Assembly: GCA_040507035.1 (NCBI GenBank)
Contig: JBEVVR010000055.1
Span: forward strand, 24,827 to 88,826
Length of the DNA: 64,000 nt
Reading direction: 5' to 3'
Source of the DNA: Thiodiazotropha sp040507035
Lineage (GTDB): Bacteria > Pseudomonadota > Gammaproteobacteria > Chromatiales > Chromatiaceae
A program made the position numbers and the translations under genes. Within the stretch, counting starts at the first letter, position 1; every line of letters begins with the position of its first letter. This document shows, piece by piece, positions 38,075-47,714 of the stretch. A model generated the notes under the pieces. That model made no database searches. It saw only the letters and a program-made list of their open reading frames with translations, and had not been told where the DNA came from.

Positions 38075-39364
38075 ATGAATGTACTAGTCATCGGTTCGGG
38101 CGGTCGTGAACACGCCCTGGCATGGAAGGCTGCGCAGTCGGACCTGGTTGAGAAGGTCTATGTGGCCCCCGGCAATGCCGGCACCGCCCTCGAGGAGAAA
38201 CTCGAGAATGTGGCGATAGGTGCTGAATCGACTGAACAACTGATCGAATTCGCCAACTCCAAGCAGGTGGAGCTAACCATCGTCGGCCCCGAGGCACCGC
38301 TGGTGAACGGCATTGTCGATGCCTTTGCCGCGGCCGGACTACGCTGCTTCGGACCAACCAAGGGCGCCGCACAGCTCGAGGGCTCTAAATCATTCACCAA
38401 GGATTTCCTTGCCCGCCACCATATCCCGACCGGCAGCTACCGTACCTTTACCGAGGTTGATCCCGCGCTGGCCTATCTCGATGAGGTTGGCGCCCCCATT
38501 GTGATCAAGGCCGATGGCCTGGCAGCGGGGAAAGGTGTTATCGTCGCCATGGATAGGGCTACCGCGGAATCGGCAGTCCGTGACATGCTCGCCGGCAATG
38601 CCTTCGGTGAAGCGGGTCATCGTGTGGTTATCGAAGAGTACCTGGAGGGTGAGGAGGCCAGCTTTATCGTCATGGCCGATGGTAGACATGTACTGCCGAT
38701 GGCCACCAGTCAGGACCACAAACGGGTCGGAGACGGTGACAGCGGCCTCAATACCGGAGGCATGGGGGCCTACTCCCCCGCCCCCGTGGTCACGCAAGAG
38801 GTCTATCAACGCATCATGGACGAGGTGATCATGCCTACCGTCGACGGCATGGCCGAAGAGGGCATACCCTACTGCGGTTTCCTCTATGCCGGATTGATGA
38901 TCACCGCTGACGGCACGCCCAAGGTGATCGAGTACAACTGCCGCTTCGGTGATCCCGAAACCCAACCGATCATGCTACGCATGCGCTCCGACCTGGTTGC
39001 CCACTGCCTGGCCGCCCTGGATGGAAATCTCAATCAGGAAGCGGCAGAGTGGGATTGCCGCGCATCCGTTGGTGTTGTGTTGGCTGCCGGCGGCTATCCA
39101 GCGAGCTATGACAAGGGCCGGGTCATCAGCGGACTCACTCAGTCCGATGACATCACGCGAAAGGTGTTTCACGCCGGCACCAAGCTGGAAGGCGACAGCG
39201 TGGTCACTGCAGGTGGCCGCGTATTGTGCGCGACCGCACTAGGGGAAACCGTCACCGCTGCGCAGCAGCTCGCCTATGAGCTGACCCACTCCATCCATTG
39301 GGATGATGTCTACTATCGAACCGACATCGCATACCGCGCCATCGCCAGGGAACAGAGCACTTGA
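38075..39364 (+). CDS. purD: Phosphoribosylamine-glycine ligase
   Basis: 429 residues, starting MNVLVIGSGGREHALAWKAA. An ATP-grasp enzyme with IKADGLAAGKGVIVAMDRAT and the signature RFGDPETQPIMLRM. It joins glycine to phosphoribosylamine, the second step of purine synthesis. Full length, downstream of purH. Confidence 0.98.
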   Translation: MNVLVIGSGGREHALAWKAAQSDLVEKVYVAPGNAGTALEEKLENVAIGAESTEQLIEFANSKQVELTIVGPEAPLVNGIVDAFAAAGLRCFGPTKGAAQLEGSKSFTKDFLARHHIPTGSYRTFTEVDPALAYLDEVGAPIVIKADGLAAGKGVIVAMDRATAESAVRDMLAGNAFGEAGHRVVIEEYLEGEEASFIVMADGRHVLPMATSQDHKRVGDGDSGLNTGGMGAYSPAPVVTQEVYQRIMDEVIMPTVDGMAEEGIPYCGFLYAGLMITADGTPKVIEYNCRFGDPETQPIMLRMRSDLVAHCLAALDGNLNQEAAEWDCRASVGVVLAAGGYPASYDKGRVISGLTQSDDITRKVFHAGTKLEGDSVVTAGGRVLCATALGETVTAAQQLAYELTHSIHWDDVYYRTDIAYRAIAREQST

Positions 39365-39759
39365 AGGATAGAGAAGGCGGCAAAGCCGCCTCGATCGCCA
39401 ACCCAGGTATCTTTCGACTGCTACTGGTCGTGGCCTTGATCGCAATCAGCTACCTGGCGTTCACACCCCAGGAAACACCGGTTGTGGTCAACATTAACGA
39501 CAAGATTAGCCATGTCCTGGCCTTTATTACACTCGCCTTTCTGCTCGATTTCTCCTGGCCGCAATCACCCTGGAATCTACTCAAGGCGATCCCCCTGGCG
39601 ACCTATGGACTCTTCATCGAGGCGGTCCAATCGCAGCTGCCAAATCGTCTCTTTTCCCTATGGGACTTTGGCGCGGATATCCTGGGCCTGCTGATCTATC
39701 CATTGCTGTTGCCGATACTGCTACGTTTCACCTTATTCAGGGAGCTACGTAACTCTTAA
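39361..39759 (+). CDS. VanZ-like family membrane protein
   Basis: 132 residues with about four membrane segments (for example LLLVVALIAISYLAF, and the C-terminal ADILGLLIYPLLLPILLRF). The pattern DKISHVLAFITLAFLLDFSW fits the VanZ-like family (Asp-Lys-x-x-H). The start is a TTG overlapping the purD stop (TTGA). Function unknown; relatives appear near glycan or envelope genes. An internal start cannot be excluded. Confidence 0.75.
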   Translation: MKDREGGKAASIANPGIFRLLLVVALIAISYLAFTPQETPVVVNINDKISHVLAFITLAFLLDFSWPQSPWNLLKAIPLATYGLFIEAVQSQLPNRLFSLWDFGADILGLLIYPLLLPILLRFTLFRELRNS

Positions 39760-39920
39760 GCAAGCCAGGACCTGTTAACACTAATCCAATACGCCCTAAC
39801 ACTAAGATCTTTACACACTCGATATGAGCTATGGTTTATAGTTATCTGTGAGCAGTGGCATAAGAAGGATCTCTCGCACTACGCCACCCATAACAATTGC
39901 TAACGCCACATTTCGTTGTC

Positions 39921-42389
39921 ATGAGCAAGGTCAAACATAGCGCTTTCAAATACGATTTCCTTGGCTCGGACCCAAGGGATATTCAACGCTCAGTTTCCAA
40001 CCACCTGGTATATACCATTGGCAAGGATCCCTATACCGCAACGGAACATGATTGGATGATGGCATTCAGCCATGTGGTACGTGATCGCCTCATAGAGCGT
40101 TGGATGGAGACCCAGCGCAACTACTACAGACACGATCCCAAGCGGGTCTATTACCTGTCGATGGAGTTCCTCATCGGGCGCAGTCTTATCAATAGCCTGC
40201 TGAACATGGATATACACGATGCCTGTACAGAGGCCTTGCACAAACTCGGTATCGAACTGGAGAGTCTGCGCAATCTCGAACACGATGCGGCGCTCGGCAA
40301 CGGCGGACTCGGTCGCTTGGCCGCCTGTTTTCTCGACTCCATGGCGTCGCTGAACATTCCCGGCTATGGCTACGGCATACGTTTCGAATATGGCATGTTC
40401 AGGCAGAAGATCGAAAACGGACGCCAGATCGAACTGCCGGAGAACTGGCTGCTGCACGACAACCCATGGGAGTTTCCTCGTCCCGAGGTCTCCTACCGGG
40501 TACGCTTTGGCGGCCGGGTGATGGAGTACCAGGACGCCCAGGGGCGACGCCATTTTGACTGGATCGAGGGGGATGTGGTTCTGGCCCAGGCCTATGACAC
40601 ACCGATTCCCGGATTCCAGAACGATACCGTCAATAATCTCCGCCTCTGGAGCGCCAAGGCCTACGAGGATTTCGACCTCAACCGCTTCAATCTGGGGGAG
40701 TACACCGAGGCCGTTGTCGGCAAGACACTTTCGGAGAATATCTCCAAGGTACTCTATCCCAACGACAGCTCGACCATGAACAAGCTATTGCGCCTGAAAC
40801 AGCAATACTTCTTTGTCTGCGCCTCATTGAAGGACATCCTGCGGCGTTTTTTCACCGACCATGAAAGCCTGAGTGAGCTACCCGACAAGGTAGCCATTCA
40901 ACTCAATGACACCCACCCTGCCATCGCCATCCCGGAGATGATGCGCCTGCTGATGGACAAGCATCACCTCGAGTGGCAACCGGCCTGGGAGATCACCACC
41001 CGGGTCTTCTCCTATACCAACCATACCCTGCTGCCGGAGGCGCTGGAGACCTGGCCGGTGGATATCTTCGAGCAGATGCTGCCTCGCCATCTGCAGTTGA
41101 TCATGGAGATAAACCGCCGATTTCTGCTGATGCTCGGTCATTTGCACCCGGGAGACATAGATATCCTGCGCCGCCTCTCCATCATCGATGAGAGTAACGG
41201 CCGGCGCATTCGCATGGCTCATTTAGCGATAATCGGCAGTCACAAGGTGAATGGAGTCTCGGCACTGCACAGCGAGCTGCTGCGTGAGTCTACCTTCAAG
41301 GAGTTCAACAGCTTTTTTCCCGGTAAGATCATCAATGTCACCAATGGCATCACTCCACGACGATGGCTCTACCAATCAAACCGCGGGCTCTCAAATCTGA
41401 TTTCCGAAGCCATTGGCAGAGACTGGATCAGAGACCTCAGCCAGATCAAGCAACTTGAGCCCTTCGCCCAGGAGAGCTCTTTTCAGGAGCGGTTTTATGC
41501 AGTCAAGCAGGCCAACAAGGAGCGCCTTGCCAAGCTCATCTACTACTACCTGGAAAGCAAGGTCGATCCGAACACCCTCTTCGATGTCCAGGTCAAAAGA
41601 ATCCATGAGTATAAGCGCCAACTGCTAAACCTGTTCCGTGCCATTGCCCTCTACAACCGCCAGGTGGATGATGCAAACTCCCCCTGCGTGCCGCGAACCA
41701 TCCTCTTCGGGGGTAAGGCCGCGCCAGGTTACTCCATGGCGAAAATGATCATCCGCCTGATCAACGATGTGGCCGATGTCATCGATAACGACCCGGCCGT
41801 CAGTGATCGCCTGAAGATCATCTTCATACCCAACTACGACGTTACCACCGCATCGGACATCATCCCCGCGGCGGAACTCTCACAGCAGATATCCACCGCC
41901 GGCATGGAGGCATCGGGCACAGGTAACATGAAGCTCGCTCTCAACGGCGCCCTGACCATGGGAACCATGGATGGTGCCAATGTGGAGATGCATCAGAATA
42001 TTGGCGCCGAGAATATTTTCATCTTTGGCAATACCACAGAAGAAAACGCCAAACTCGATACCCAAGGCTACCAACCCAGACGCTATTATGAATCCGATCC
42101 TGTCTTGAAAAGGGTAATCGACATGATCGCCAACGGTTTCTTCTCCCCCGAGGAACCAGCACGCTATCGGCCCATCACCGATAGTCTTTTAAACAGCGAT
42201 CACTTCAAAGTCCTGACCGATTTTCACAGCTATATGGCAATCAGTGACGAAGCCGATCAGGTCTACCGCGACAACGCCGAATGGACAAAGCGATCGATCC
42301 TCAACACCGCTCGTATGGGCTACTTCTCCAGCGACCGTACGATTCGTGAGTATGCTGAGAAAGTCTGGCATCTAAAACCGATAAGATAG
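39921..42389 (+). CDS. glgP: Glycogen/starch phosphorylase
   Basis: 822 residues from the ATG at 39921 (MSKVKHSAFKYDFLGSDPRD). N-terminal motifs VYYLSMEFLIGRSLINSLLN and AALGNGGLGRLAACFLDSMA. The PLP site is EASGTGNMKLALNGALTMGT with its Lys. It releases glucose-1-phosphate from glycogen. The gene stands alone; no other glg gene is in the window. Confidence 0.97.
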   Translation: MSKVKHSAFKYDFLGSDPRDIQRSVSNHLVYTIGKDPYTATEHDWMMAFSHVVRDRLIERWMETQRNYYRHDPKRVYYLSMEFLIGRSLINSLLNMDIHDACTEALHKLGIELESLRNLEHDAALGNGGLGRLAACFLDSMASLNIPGYGYGIRFEYGMFRQKIENGRQIELPENWLLHDNPWEFPRPEVSYRVRFGGRVMEYQDAQGRRHFDWIEGDVVLAQAYDTPIPGFQNDTVNNLRLWSAKAYEDFDLNRFNLGEYTEAVVGKTLSENISKVLYPNDSSTMNKLLRLKQQYFFVCASLKDILRRFFTDHESLSELPDKVAIQLNDTHPAIAIPEMMRLLMDKHHLEWQPAWEITTRVFSYTNHTLLPEALETWPVDIFEQMLPRHLQLIMEINRRFLLMLGHLHPGDIDILRRLSIIDESNGRRIRMAHLAIIGSHKVNGVSALHSELLRESTFKEFNSFFPGKIINVTNGITPRRWLYQSNRGLSNLISEAIGRDWIRDLSQIKQLEPFAQESSFQERFYAVKQANKERLAKLIYYYLESKVDPNTLFDVQVKRIHEYKRQLLNLFRAIALYNRQVDDANSPCVPRTILFGGKAAPGYSMAKMIIRLINDVADVIDNDPAVSDRLKIIFIPNYDVTTASDIIPAAELSQQISTAGMEASGTGNMKLALNGALTMGTMDGANVEMHQNIGAENIFIFGNTTEENAKLDTQGYQPRRYYESDPVLKRVIDMIANGFFSPEEPARYRPITDSLLNSDHFKVLTDFHSYMAISDEADQVYRDNAEWTKRSILNTARMGYFSSDRTIREYAEKVWHLKPIR

Positions 42390-42537
42390 CCTCTGTTGAC
42401 CCGACAATCTTGAGCTGATTAGATCCAAGCAGTCATTCCAACCCTGTTGGCATTAGTCTGCCGAAGTTTGCCTAACTCCAATGATTATGTGCTTGCGACG
42501 ATACACATGAGGGGATGTGATTAGGTTGTTTTTAGGA

Positions 42538-42543
42538 TATAAT
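42538..42543 (+). promoter_or_regulatory. Consensus -10 box before the multiheme cytochrome gene
   Basis: A perfect TATAAT lies 46 bases before the ATG. No good -35 box is present at 16-18 bases upstream (best words ATGTGA/TGTGAT), which suggests an activator-dependent promoter. Inference from spacing only. Confidence 0.35.
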
Positions 42544-42589
42544 TCCCAAAAAACAAATACCCAGCATTTCGATTCAGGGAAACTCGACA

Positions 42590-44338
42590 ATGATGCTACA
42601 ACGGAAATGGCCAATCTTGCTGATCCTGCTCACCTCCTTGACCGCCTGCGGTGGGGGTGGTGGTAGTGATCATGATGACGACGATGATGATGACCATGAC
42701 AATGGAGCGGGTGTGTCCCAGGCAACCGGCAGCCATCGGGTCTTGGCATTCAATGATCTGGGCATGCACTGTGCCGACCTGGACTACTCCACCTTCGTCA
42801 TTCTCCCGCCCTACAATGTCATTCATGCCCAGGTCATCGAACGTGGCGAGCAGCCCCAAATTCTCGATGCAACCCGTGTCAATGTTTCCTATCGGGCGAT
42901 TGCGGATGTTGCTGACTCTGTTAACAGTACCAGTCAAAACCAGGCAGGCGGGGTCAGCAAGACTAACTTCTGGGACACCAATCCACAAACCGGCAACAGC
43001 TTTGTCAGCGACCTCTTTGGACTCGACCCTGCACCGGATGTAGGCCTACTTTTTGGCCAGTCGATGCCGGGCATACTGGATCCCTACAACAGCAATGACG
43101 CACAGGCCTTCAATCACTACGACCCGAATAAAAAATGGTTCGCTGCTGATGGCGTTCCCATCGTTCCCATCGATGACAACGGACAGTTGAACGCCTATCC
43201 TTTGATGCGGGTCACCGCCAGCCTAACAGGCAGCACGGATGCCCTCGCCAGTCTGGATGTGGTGCTGCCAGTCGCCTCGGAAGCGGATTGTCAGAACTGT
43301 CATGCCACGGGAGAGGTCGCCGCTCCAACCGACAGCAACATCGATTTCATCCTCCCTGACGACATCAATGATGCAAACAGTATCTTACAGGCGGCAAAAT
43401 GGAATATCCTGGCACTGCACGATGCCAAACACGATACCGATCTCGTTAATGCGACCCCGGTACTATGCGCCAGTTGCCACTACTCGGCGGCACTTGATCT
43501 CACTGGCTCAGGTCCAAGGGGTCAACAGTTGACTCTGGATAGCATGTCCCAGGTGATGCATGGCCATCATGGCCGCTTGACTGACCCAGACAGCGCTCAA
43601 CCGCTATTCCCCACAGACGGCAGCCTACAGCAGACCTGCTATCAATGTCACCCGGGTAAGCTTACCCAATGCCTCAGGGGTGCAATGGGTGCTGCAGGCA
43701 TCAGCTGTCAGGACTGCCATGGAAGCATGCTTGCGGTGGGTGGTGACGAACGACAGCCCTGGTTGGATGAACCCCGTTGCGAATCCTGTCATACCGGTGA
43801 TGCAAACAACCATCTGGGCGATTCCCTGCGCCTGACCCAAGCTTGGGAAGATGATATCGATATCGCGACGCCACGCTTGGCAGTCAATAAGAGATTTGCG
43901 GAAAACAGCAACACACTCTACCGAAACAGCCTCGGACATGGCGGTGTCGCTTGTGAGGGGTGTCACGGCTCGACCCATGCCATTTGGCCGAACCCACTCG
44001 CCACTGCCAATGACAACCTCGCTGCGATTCAACTACAGGGTCACGCCGGAACGTTGACTGATTGCAGCAGCTGCCATACCCATCTCCCCCTCACCCTCGA
44101 CGGCCCCCATGGCATGCACAATGTCAACAGTCGAGGCTGGAACCTTGAACATGAAGAGTTTTACGAAGACAACCCCAGTGCCTGTAGGAGCTGTCACGGT
44201 CAAAACCTGGAAGGGACTGTGCTCTCAATGACCGCCGCTGATCGCACTCTGCTTCGTGATGACGACGGGGAGAGAACTCGCTTCGTTGCCAAAGGCACAA
44301 TGGTGAGCTGCACCCTCTGTCACGAAAGACCTGATTAG
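42590..44338 (+). CDS. Nine-heme c-type cytochrome lipoprotein
   Basis: 582 residues. The signal peptide ends in LTSLTAC (lipid Cys20), followed by GGGGG and an acidic Asp/His run (about 26-37). Nine CxxCH heme motifs are present: CQNCH, CASCH, CYQCH, CQDCH, CESCH, CEGCH, CSSCH, CRSCH and CTLCH. All lie after about residue 235; the N-terminal 200 residues are heme-free and beta-rich. Many extra His residues can serve as distal ligands. It is a predicted outer-membrane or periplasmic electron carrier. The exact partner is unknown and no reductase or porin gene is adjacent. Confidence 0.93.
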   Translation: MMLQRKWPILLILLTSLTACGGGGGSDHDDDDDDDHDNGAGVSQATGSHRVLAFNDLGMHCADLDYSTFVILPPYNVIHAQVIERGEQPQILDATRVNVSYRAIADVADSVNSTSQNQAGGVSKTNFWDTNPQTGNSFVSDLFGLDPAPDVGLLFGQSMPGILDPYNSNDAQAFNHYDPNKKWFAADGVPIVPIDDNGQLNAYPLMRVTASLTGSTDALASLDVVLPVASEADCQNCHATGEVAAPTDSNIDFILPDDINDANSILQAAKWNILALHDAKHDTDLVNATPVLCASCHYSAALDLTGSGPRGQQLTLDSMSQVMHGHHGRLTDPDSAQPLFPTDGSLQQTCYQCHPGKLTQCLRGAMGAAGISCQDCHGSMLAVGGDERQPWLDEPRCESCHTGDANNHLGDSLRLTQAWEDDIDIATPRLAVNKRFAENSNTLYRNSLGHGGVACEGCHGSTHAIWPNPLATANDNLAAIQLQGHAGTLTDCSSCHTHLPLTLDGPHGMHNVNSRGWNLEHEEFYEDNPSACRSCHGQNLEGTVLSMTAADRTLLRDDDGERTRFVAKGTMVSCTLCHERPD

Positions 44339-44417
44339 GACTCAAGCGGGAAGGTTTGGCATCGAGTTAAATCTGCTTCCTCAGAGTCTCCTAACGAGCC
44401 GCAGAGTAGCGTGAGCC

Positions 44418-46151
44418 CTAATCGAACAAGCTGTCGAAATCGGTGCATTCGCCGCTGGTCTCCAGCTGTTTGAAGAACTCTGCGGTACGCTGTTGCAACT
44501 GGGAGAGGGTGGACTCTCGTACCAGCTCTCTGGCTTCCAACAGGGCACTGGGCTGCATACTCAACTCACGCAATCCCATGCCGATCAATAATCGGGCATA
44601 ACGAGGCTCACCCGCCATCTCACCACACATACTCACCGGTATACCCGCACGGTTTGCCGCATCGATGGTGCGCTGAATCAGAAACAGCACCGAAGGATGC
44701 AGGGGATCGAAGAGAAAATTGACCTCCTCGTCCATGCGGTCCACAGCCAGGGTGTACTGTATCAGGTCGTTGGTACCTATCGAGAGAAAGTCTAGATGAC
44801 GGGCAAGCGCATCAGCCGCAAGGGCGGCTGCGGGTACTTCGATCATCCCGCCAATAGGAATATTGGCGTCGAAAGCCACCCCGGCCTTGCGCAGTTCATC
44901 CTTGGTCCTTTCGATCATCTGCAACGCCAGCTTAAGCTCCTGAACACCCGACAACATCGGCAGCATCAGCCTTACCGATCCCTCGGTGGATGCGCGCAGA
45001 ATCGCTCTCAGTTGGGGCAGGAACAGCTCCGGCTCTTTCAAGCAGAGCCGAATCGCACGCAAGCCAAGGGCGGGGTTGATTGCCGGCATACAGCCGGTAT
45101 CGAAGATGCTCCCGGTGGTCTTGTCCATACCGAGATCGAGGGTGCGAATGGTCAGCGGGATACCGCCCAGACCTTTCACTGCATTGACATAGGCTTCGAA
45201 CTGCTCCTCTTCCGTGGGCGGCGTGGGGCGATTCATAAAGAGAAACTCGGTACGGAACAGACCCACACCGTCCGCGCGGTTGCTGAGTGTGGTCTCTATA
45301 TCCTCGGGCAGTTCGATATTGGCATGCAGAAATATCTGCTCACCATCGGTGGTTAATGCCGGCAGATCGACTCGGCGGCGTAACTCTTCCTCTCTGAGAC
45401 GCCTGTTCTCGATACGCTGACGATAATAGGCAAGGATGCGATCCGTGGGATCGGCAAGCACCACACCCTGAGCGCCATCGACCACCAATTGCTCGCCTTG
45501 TCGAAACAGCGTGGTGGCCTGATGAATACCGACCACGGCGGGAATACCCAGACTACGTGCCAGGATCGCGGTATGGGATAGCGGCCCGCCAAATTCGGTT
45601 ACAAACGCGACCACACCCTGATTCTTCATCATGATGGTCTCGGCGGGAGTCAGATCCTTGGCTACTACAACACAACCTTTGAGGTCTTGCTGCTGCTGCG
45701 GCTGGCCACCCGCCAGCACAAACTGCACCTGGCCGACCACATGATCGACATCATCCTTGCGGGTCCTGAGGTAGGGATCATCCATTTCATCAAAGACTCT
45801 GACCAGCTCATCCCGGCGCACCTGCAAGGCCCACTCGGCGCTATAGAGGTTCTCCTTGATGAGATTGATCGTCGCCTGACTGATGGCATAGTCTTCCAGC
45901 ATCAACAGGTGGGTATCGATAAATTCACTGATATCCAATGCGGTGTTGGTTGGTATCTGATCACGCACCAGACGTAGGTGGTTGGTCGTGGTATGCAGGG
46001 CATTCTCAAAGCGCTCAATCTCGCTCTGGATCAATTCCTCGGTAATTTCACGATGGCTCACCTCGGGTATGCCCCGTTGCAACAGGTAGACCTCACCAAT
46101 GGCGACTTCTCGAGACGTATTGATACCTATGCCCTGACAGGAAAGGGTCAC
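44418..46151 (-). CDS. ptsI: PTS enzyme I (phosphoenolpyruvate-protein phosphotransferase)
   Basis: 577 residues from a GTG at 46151 that overlaps the HPr stop (GTGA). The phospho-His lies in GGPLSHTAILARSLGIPAVV. The PEP-binding barrel has DGVGLFRTEFLFMNRPTPP and the Cys of VSMCGEMAGEPRYARLLIGM. There is no GAF domain, so it is EI rather than PtsP/EI-Ntr. It phosphorylates HPr from PEP. It ends a run rapZ-EIIA-HPr-EI. Confidence 0.96.
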   Translation of the reverse strand: MTLSCQGIGINTSREVAIGEVYLLQRGIPEVSHREITEELIQSEIERFENALHTTTNHLRLVRDQIPTNTALDISEFIDTHLLMLEDYAISQATINLIKENLYSAEWALQVRRDELVRVFDEMDDPYLRTRKDDVDHVVGQVQFVLAGGQPQQQQDLKGCVVVAKDLTPAETIMMKNQGVVAFVTEFGGPLSHTAILARSLGIPAVVGIHQATTLFRQGEQLVVDGAQGVVLADPTDRILAYYRQRIENRRLREEELRRRVDLPALTTDGEQIFLHANIELPEDIETTLSNRADGVGLFRTEFLFMNRPTPPTEEEQFEAYVNAVKGLGGIPLTIRTLDLGMDKTTGSIFDTGCMPAINPALGLRAIRLCLKEPELFLPQLRAILRASTEGSVRLMLPMLSGVQELKLALQMIERTKDELRKAGVAFDANIPIGGMIEVPAAALAADALARHLDFLSIGTNDLIQYTLAVDRMDEEVNFLFDPLHPSVLFLIQRTIDAANRAGIPVSMCGEMAGEPRYARLLIGMGLRELSMQPSALLEARELVRESTLSQLQQRTAEFFKQLETSGECTDFDSLFD

Positions 46152-46417
46152 TGTTCTTCTCCGAATCGTTCATTGATCAGTGACGTCAGCGCCTGCATAG
46201 CTTCCTGTTCGTCACTGCCGTCGATCTCCAAGATCAAGGTGGAGCCTTGATTCGCCGCCAGCATCATGACTCCCATGATGCTCTTGCCGTTCACTCGCTG
46301 ACCGTTACGGTTCAGGTAGACATGGCTGGCGAAGCTATTGGCACAACTCACGAGTTTTGCCGCGGCCCGGGCATGCAGCCCCAGTTTGTTAATGATTTCT
46401 ACCTCTTTATCCAACAT
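46148..46417 (-). CDS. ptsH: Phosphocarrier protein HPr
   Basis: 89 residues. His15 in NKLGLHARAAAKLV takes phosphate from EI. Ser46 in VNGKSIMGVMMLA is the site HPr kinase would use. Both sites are intact, which matters because hprK is encoded nearby. Its start overlaps the EIIA stop by one base (TAATG). Confidence 0.97.
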   Translation of the reverse strand: MLDKEVEIINKLGLHARAAAKLVSCANSFASHVYLNRNGQRVNGKSIMGVMMLAANQGSTLILEIDGSDEQEAMQALTSLINERFGEEQ

Positions 46418-46824
46418 TAGCTCGTCTGTTTGCTAAGGGTTTCACAACAGATTATTCCATCCTTACCACCGCTCAATGCCTTTTCGGTCAACGCATCCAG
46501 ATCCAAGGTCTGATAGTTAAGCGTGCGTATCAGCATCGGCAGATTGATCCCCGAAACCACATTCACTCGACCCTTCTTTGCCAAACTATAGGCAATGTTG
46601 CTGGGAGTGGATCCGTACATATCGGTAAACACCAATACCCCGTGACCTTGATCAAGGCGGCTGATCAGCTCGTTGGCTTCAGCCAACAGTTGTTCAGGGT
46701 TGCTATCCATACCAACCGGAAGGATCTCCACCGCCAGGGGATCACCCTCGAGCATTTTCCCTGCGGTCTCCAGTATCGCCTCACCGATCCTGCTATGGGT
46801 AATGAGCAGCAACCCTATGGTCAC
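46417..46824 (-). CDS. PTS EIIA component, mannose-family type
   Basis: 135 residues from a GTG at 46824 that overlaps the rapZ stop (GTGA) and follows GGGAG; the longer frame from 46857 lies within rapZ. The phospho-His is in GLLLITHSRIGEAILETA, and GVLVFTDMYGSTPSNIAYSL is the second family motif. No EIIB, EIIC or EIID gene accompanies it, so the protein is likely regulatory. Confidence 0.93.
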   Translation of the reverse strand: MTIGLLLITHSRIGEAILETAGKMLEGDPLAVEILPVGMDSNPEQLLAEANELISRLDQGHGVLVFTDMYGSTPSNIAYSLAKKGRVNVVSGINLPMLIRTLNYQTLDLDALTEKALSGGKDGIICCETLSKQTS

Positions 46825-47687
46825 GACAACTCCCGGTGGCGGCTCATGACATGCCATCCCTGTTGATCAAAGTGCTGTGCCAATCGCTCTACCAGAAACA
46901 CGGAGCGGTGCTGTCCACCGGTACATCCCACTGCAATGGTGAGATAGCTGCGCCCATCGGCCTCAAAGGCCGGGATCCAACGGGAAAGAAAATTGATCAT
47001 ATCTGAAAGCATACCGGTCACTTCGGAATGGGAGCTAAGGTATTCCGCGACCGGAGCCTGCATGCCATTGAATGCGCGCAGCTCTTGCTGCCAATAGGGA
47101 TTTGGCAGACAACGTGCATCAAACACAAAATCCACATCCGTGGGCAGGCCGTGTTTGAAACCGAAGGACTCGAAAAGGATCGATACCTTGCCTTCCTCTC
47201 CCCCTACGCGATGACGCACCAAATCGCGCAATTCGTGAAGATTGGTATGGGTGGTATCAATACGGAGATCAGCGGCATCGATCACCGGTGCCAACAGTTC
47301 CCGCTCAAAATGGATCGCCTCGGCAAGCGAACGTTGTTCATTGGTCAGCGGATGCTTACGCCTGGTTTCACTGAATCGCTTGATCAAAGTTTCGGCCATG
47401 GTATCGAGAAACAGTACCTTGCAATCGAGCCCGCGACGACGTATGTCATCCACCATAGTCGGCAAGGTGGATATCTGGCTGGGTTGGCTGCGGGCATCTA
47501 TGCCTACAGCTGTCTTACTAAATATCGCTTCCGCTTCACCAATCAGGTGATCGGCAACCGACAGCAACAGCGATATCGGCAGGTTATCGATACAGTAGTA
47601 GCCCATATCTTCCAGTGTATGCAAAGCTATGGTCTTGCCTGACCCCGACAAGCCGCTGACGATTTGCAGTTTAAACAACTCAGACAT
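46821..47687 (-). CDS. rapZ: RNase adapter protein RapZ
   Basis: 288 residues. Walker A is GLSGSGKT (about 12-19). A conserved C-terminal domain has FGFKHGLPTDVDFVFDARCL and AVGCTGGQHRSVFLVERLA. In E. coli it directs RNase E to the sRNA GlmZ and so controls amino-sugar synthesis. It lies between hprK and the EIIA gene, as in related bacteria. Confidence 0.96.
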   Translation of the reverse strand: MSELFKLQIVSGLSGSGKTIALHTLEDMGYYCIDNLPISLLLSVADHLIGEAEAIFSKTAVGIDARSQPSQISTLPTMVDDIRRRGLDCKVLFLDTMAETLIKRFSETRRKHPLTNEQRSLAEAIHFERELLAPVIDAADLRIDTTHTNLHELRDLVRHRVGGEEGKVSILFESFGFKHGLPTDVDFVFDARCLPNPYWQQELRAFNGMQAPVAEYLSSHSEVTGMLSDMINFLSRWIPAFEADGRSYLTIAVGCTGGQHRSVFLVERLAQHFDQQGWHVMSRHRELS

Positions 47688-47714
47688 ATCTATGTTAACA
47701 GACCCTATGGCCTT

